A stretch of DNA of 64,000 nucleotides from Treponema sp. (GTDB taxonomy: Bacteria > Spirochaetota > Spirochaetia > Treponematales > Treponemataceae), in contig JAGBXW010000072.1 of NCBI GenBank assembly GCA_017629095.1, positions 19,405-83,404 on the forward strand, read 5' to 3'. Below are positions 61,005-64,000 of this stretch, piece after piece. A program made the position numbers and the translations under genes. Within the stretch, counting starts at the first letter, position 1; each line of letters opens with the position of its first letter. Under the pieces are notes generated by a model. The model did not search any database. It was given only the letters and a program-made list of their open reading frames with translations, and was not told where the DNA came from.

Positions 61005-62252
61005 ATGAAACTTTGTATTTTCACAAATCATTTTTTTCCTGAAGATTTCAAGGTAAATGACATCGCCTTTGAGCTTGCTGCTAAAGGTGTTGAGGTAACA
61101 GTAATTACTGCCATACCGGACTATCCTCAAGGCAGATTCTTTGAAGGATATGGATGGTTTAAGAAGAGTAGAGAACGAGTCAATGGATGCCAAGTTATAA
61201 GGCTACCAATCATTCCGAGGGGGAAGGGTGGTGGAAAACGCTTAGCTATACAGTATCTCTCCTATTATGTTTCGTCTAGTATCTTTACTTTTTTTCACAA
61301 ATTTTTCAATAAATATGATGCTGTTTTTGTTCATTTAACCTCTCCTTTTTTTGTAGGCTTGGCTGCAACTCACTTAAAGAAATATCAAAAGATTCCAATG
61401 TATTTTTGGACTTTGGATTTATGGCCAGAATCTATCACAGCTGCTGTGGGTATATCTCATCCGCTAGTTATTCATCCACTTACAAAGCAGGTACAGAAAG
61501 TTTACGACAATTGTGACAAAATCTTAATTGGTTCAAAAGGATTTCAGTTGTCTATTCTGGAGAAGGGTGATTACAAGGATAAACTGGTTTATTTTCCGAA
61601 TTGGTGCGAGATAACATCTGGGGCGATTCTTTCTGCTGATTATAGTGAGATTGAACCTTTTGTTTCATTAACTGAAAAAGATTTTGTTGTCCTTTTTGCG
61701 GGAAATTTAGGAGAAGCTCAAAACATTCGTTGCATAATTGATGCTGCAATAGACTTATTTGATAGTAATCCTGAAATTAAGTTTGTTTTTCTGGGAGATG
61801 GACGAGCCAAGGAACAGGCGGTTCAAAAAAGTGAACAGGCGGGTATTCTTGGTAAGACAGTTTTCTTTCCTGGTAGATTCCCCATAGAATCAATGCCTTT
61901 TTTCATGAGTAAGGCTTCTGTTTTACTGGTGAGTTTAAAAGATGAGTTGATATTTAACTTGACGGTACCCTCCAAAGTACAATTTTATATGGCACAGGGA
62001 AAACCTATCCTAGCAATGCTTAATGGTGATGGAGCTGATTTAATTGCTGAGTCTCACTGTGGTATCGCTGTCCCTGCAAACGATAAAAATGCATTTACCA
62101 CCGCTCTCAAGAAAATGAGCTCCTTATCTAAGGATGAACTGTCACAACTAGGAGCAAATGGTAAAGAATATTATGAAAAGAACTTTACAAAAGAGCAGCG
62201 GATGGAGCAATTAATGGGGATGATATCTTCATCCACTTACTCCAGTTATTAA
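61005..62252 (+). CDS. wbuB: Family 4 glycosyltransferase, WbuB-like
   Basis: A GT-B enzyme of 415 residues: IFTNHFFPEDFKVNDIAFELAAKGVEVTVITAIPDYPQG at the N-terminus, WTLDLWPESITA in the middle, and LFAGNLGEAQNI and FPGRFPIESMPFFMSKASVLLVSL (nucleotide-binding region) in the second half. Because it directly follows fnlABC it is likely the L-FucNAc transferase, as WbuB is in E. coli O26. This is inference from order. Confidence 0.85.
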   Translation: MKLCIFTNHFFPEDFKVNDIAFELAAKGVEVTVITAIPDYPQGRFFEGYGWFKKSRERVNGCQVIRLPIIPRGKGGGKRLAIQYLSYYVSSSIFTFFHKFFNKYDAVFVHLTSPFFVGLAATHLKKYQKIPMYFWTLDLWPESITAAVGISHPLVIHPLTKQVQKVYDNCDKILIGSKGFQLSILEKGDYKDKLVYFPNWCEITSGAILSADYSEIEPFVSLTEKDFVVLFAGNLGEAQNIRCIIDAAIDLFDSNPEIKFVFLGDGRAKEQAVQKSEQAGILGKTVFFPGRFPIESMPFFMSKASVLLVSLKDELIFNLTVPSKVQFYMAQGKPILAMLNGDGADLIAESHCGIAVPANDKNAFTTALKKMSSLSKDELSQLGANGKEYYEKNFTKEQRMEQLMGMISSSTYSSY

Positions 62253-62290
62253 AAAATTTTGCAATCCTCCTCCACGCTCGATAACCGCAA

Positions 62291-62530
62291 CTACTCTTCC
62301 ACCACGGTAAAATCTTCTGGCCTATCTTCGTGTATCTGTTCAATATATTTTCGTGCATCTTCACCTGAGTAATTTCCGTTACTGACAGTGCTTATGATTT
62401 TATCAAAACATTCAGTACAAAAACGCCAGCCAGCATAATCTTCTTTATAATTTCTCAAAATATCGTAGGAATTTTCTGTAATTTCACTAGGAGAGTCATA
62501 AATATTAAACAATTTTTCTCCAAGTTTCAT
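62291..62530 (-). CDS. Hypothetical small protein
   Basis: A 79-residue acidic protein with no recognised family. One FCTECFDKI segment could bind metal. Its start overlaps the stop of the next gene by four bases, so the two are co-translated. It lies just after the polysaccharide locus on the opposite strand, with an Rpn-type nuclease gene upstream in the same direction. Confidence 0.6.
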   Translation of the reverse strand: MKLGEKLFNIYDSPSEITENSYDILRNYKEDYAGWRFCTECFDKIISTVSNGNYSGEDARKYIEQIHEDRPEDFTVVEE

Positions 62531-62730
62531 TTTTTAAGACAGTTTCCACATCTGCAATTAAAAATAGACAGAACAGCTTCATACTCATTTCCATCACACC
62601 AATGTACACCTTTTTTTAAAGCAGTAAATAACTTTAATGCAGTTTTACTGTTGATTTCACCTGCATCGTACATTCTTATAACAACTTGTGTTACAGAATC
62701 CATTCCTCTTCCAATATCATGACAACTCAT
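62527..62730 (-). CDS. Hypothetical small protein with Cys-rich tail
   Basis: A 67-residue protein. The middle is helical (VTQVVIRMYDAGEINSKTALKLFTALKKG); the C-terminus CRCGNCLKK has three closely spaced Cys that could bind a metal. It ends in an overlap with the 62291 gene and starts one base after the stop of the Rpn-type gene (62732), so all three are probably one operon. Confidence 0.6.
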   Translation of the reverse strand: MSCHDIGRGMDSVTQVVIRMYDAGEINSKTALKLFTALKKGVHWCDGNEYEAVLSIFNCRCGNCLKK

Positions 62731-62731
62731 T

Positions 62732-63634
62732 TTATTCCTCCTTTAATCTATCTGTAATTGTACTTAATTCCATCACCGTCTCTATCGGAAGCCCAGTACA
62801 AAGAGCAACTTTCTCTGGAGAATCCCCATAATTAAGCAGGAGTTTTGCTGTCTCCAGTTTATTTTGGTAGGCTCCACGTTCTAGTCCTTTCTCTAATCCA
62901 CGTTCCATCCCGATGGAAATGCCTTCTTCACGACCAGTGGCAAGTCCTTCTGAAAATCCGTCTTGGCGACATTCCATCATACGGGATGTGTAAGTAAGAT
63001 ACATGTTTCGTTCCTCCTGTTCTTGCTTCATACGAGAAATTGTAGCATCCAGTTTCTTGGTAAAGGCTGTTTGTGCAACGTTACCTTTGATATAATCATA
63101 GAACAATCGTAAATCACCGTCAAGGTTGCTGAGGTCTTTGGCTGAAGTGTTGAGAAAAATCTTTTCGGTGCCGTCCTCTAGGGGAATGGGGGATTCATAA
63201 TCGATGCAGTAGTTCTGGAATGTATAAAATGGTTTATCCGTGTGGAATGGGTCGAATGTGCAGATAAAAATAACGTAGTTTTGTTTCAAATCCTTGTACT
63301 CTGAGCCTTTAGGTGTGGTGTCGATGTCAGCAGCTGCTTGGTAATAGCGGGCTCTACGTGGCAGGTCACCGTGGTTTGAAGCCTGCATTTCCACGTTGAT
63401 TTCCTTGTTTTCATCTTTGAGATACACGTCCATGATAATGCCCTTTGCGTTGGGGTCAATTTGGATGGCGTGGTGGCTGGTGAGGAATTTGATTTTTCCT
63501 ACTTTTACTTTTAAAATCATCTCTAGCAAGGTACGACAGAGTTTTTTGTTTCGCATAACTCGGGTAAAGATAAAGTCGTCGGTAATGTCCAGGTCTTCCC
63601 AGCGTTTGAATTTGACGGTGGTTTGCTTCTCCAT
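62732..63634 (-). CDS. Rpn-family PD-(D/E)XK nuclease/recombination protein
   Basis: A 300-residue protein. The N-terminal nuclease core has LDITDDFIFTRVMRN, IIMDVYLKDENKEINVEMQ (catalytic Asp, then E-x-Q), and RARYYQAAAD, the order seen in Rpn/transposase-like nucleases. The C-terminus is a helical region of repeated GMERG-type motifs ending in TGLPIETVMEL. Rpn proteins cut DNA and promote recombination in E. coli, but their natural role is unclear. A paralogue begins 137 bases upstream. Confidence 0.85.
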   Translation of the reverse strand: MEKQTTVKFKRWEDLDITDDFIFTRVMRNKKLCRTLLEMILKVKVGKIKFLTSHHAIQIDPNAKGIIMDVYLKDENKEINVEMQASNHGDLPRRARYYQAAADIDTTPKGSEYKDLKQNYVIFICTFDPFHTDKPFYTFQNYCIDYESPIPLEDGTEKIFLNTSAKDLSNLDGDLRLFYDYIKGNVAQTAFTKKLDATISRMKQEQEERNMYLTYTSRMMECRQDGFSEGLATGREEGISIGMERGLEKGLERGAYQNKLETAKLLLNYGDSPEKVALCTGLPIETVMELSTITDRLKEE

Positions 63635-63771
63635 TCAATCTCCGAAAAAAAAGTGTTTCATATATATTATATGCTTGGAGTTGAAAAAAAATGCATTTTT
63701 TTCTGGGGGAAGGTTGGATTTTTTTGTAAAAGTTTTTCAAGGGGGAGCTTGTAGATGGAGGGGACACAAGT

Positions 63772-64000
63772 TTACTTTGTTTGTGCCAGCTCCATCACCG
63801 TCTCTATCGGAAGTCCTGTACCAAGGGCAACTTGTTCAAGAGAAAGCCCCATAGCAATGAAACTTCTCGCTGTCTCCAACTTGGTTTCGTAGGCTCCACG
63901 TTCAAGGCCTTCCAGTCGCCCACGTTCGATTCCACGTTCCATCCCGATGGCATAGGCTTCTTCTTGCTTCACTGCAATGTCGGTAGCGTAATCGTATTCA
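63772..64000 (-). CDS. Second Rpn-family protein, C-terminal part, cut by the window edge
   Basis: The frame runs to the window end without a start (DYATDIAVKQEEAYAIGMERG), so the GTG at 63972 is probably internal. The C-terminus (AYETKLETARSFIAMGLSLEQVALGTGLPIETVMELAQ) is closely related to that of the 62732 gene, even at the DNA level. The nuclease core lies outside the window. The two genes are tandem paralogues. Confidence 0.8.
   Translation of the reverse strand, partial: EYDYATDIAVKQEEAYAIGMERGIERGRLEGLERGAYETKLETARSFIAMGLSLEQVALGTGLPIETVMELAQTK

Overview
The window looks like chromosome from a spirochaete, most probably Treponema. This rests on the spirochaete-type second EF-G, relaxed lipoboxes on many predicted lipoproteins, a large set of unnamed secreted lipoproteins, and a typical gene complement. 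It is an inference from protein content; no rRNA or tRNA was seen to confirm it. Base composition is moderate, with clear AT-rich islands (12.4-13.8 kb, 16.8-18.0 kb, 46.4-47.4 kb, 48.36-57.9 kb) and one strongly GC-rich block (about 11.0-11.8 kb).

Layout. 1-6.7 kb: housekeeping and envelope genes: the C-terminal end of SecG, a flavodoxin-like protein, a J-domain protein, methionine aminopeptidase, an HtrA protease, an S1-domain protein and ThrH. 6.6-11.8 kb, minus strand: a tightly packed run of four exported proteins (papain-like protein, lipoprotein, serine hydrolase, clostripain-like peptidase), two of them broken by single in-frame stops. 12-18 kb: accessory genes: two Xre regulators, a lone lipoprotein, a TetR regulator beside a decayed ABC permease, ilvC, and a membrane protein split by an 8-T tract. 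18-21.7 kb: an envelope operon (LPP20-like, lipoprotein, CsgG-like). 21.9-33.7 kb: MATE exporter, ffh, an EF-G paralogue, an S58 peptidase with an ochre stop, coaX/coaB/coaC, a nucleotidyltransferase and deoD. 35.1-46.3 kb: the conserved rimP-nusA-infB-rbfA-truB-ribF-rpsO-pnp translation/RNA operon, preceded by a promoter and a leader terminator, then an M16 peptidase.

46.4-64 kb is accessory. A three-gene cassette encodes a DUF3990-type (ADP-ribosyltransferase-like) protein between two small proteins. It is followed by a strong promoter driving a structured RNA and by 23-bp tandem repeats. Next comes a surface-polysaccharide locus: flippase, pyruvyltransferase, glycosyltransferase, EpsG-like polymerase, CDP-polyol phosphotransferase, a HisC-like/IspD-like/RpiB group probably making a CDP-activated polyol or amino-polyol, an acyltransferase, and a four-gene UDP-L-FucNAc cassette (fnlA, fnlB, fnlC, wbuB-like). 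The window ends in two paralogous Rpn-type PD-(D/E)XK genes.

The most notable observations are: four genes each disrupted by one simple lesion (TAG, TGA at a lipobox cysteine, CAA-to-TAA, an 8-T frameshift); the secreted-peptidase operon; the ART-like three-gene cassette; the unassigned structured RNA upstream of the polysaccharide locus; and an abrupt composition break inside the flippase gene that marks a recombination edge.
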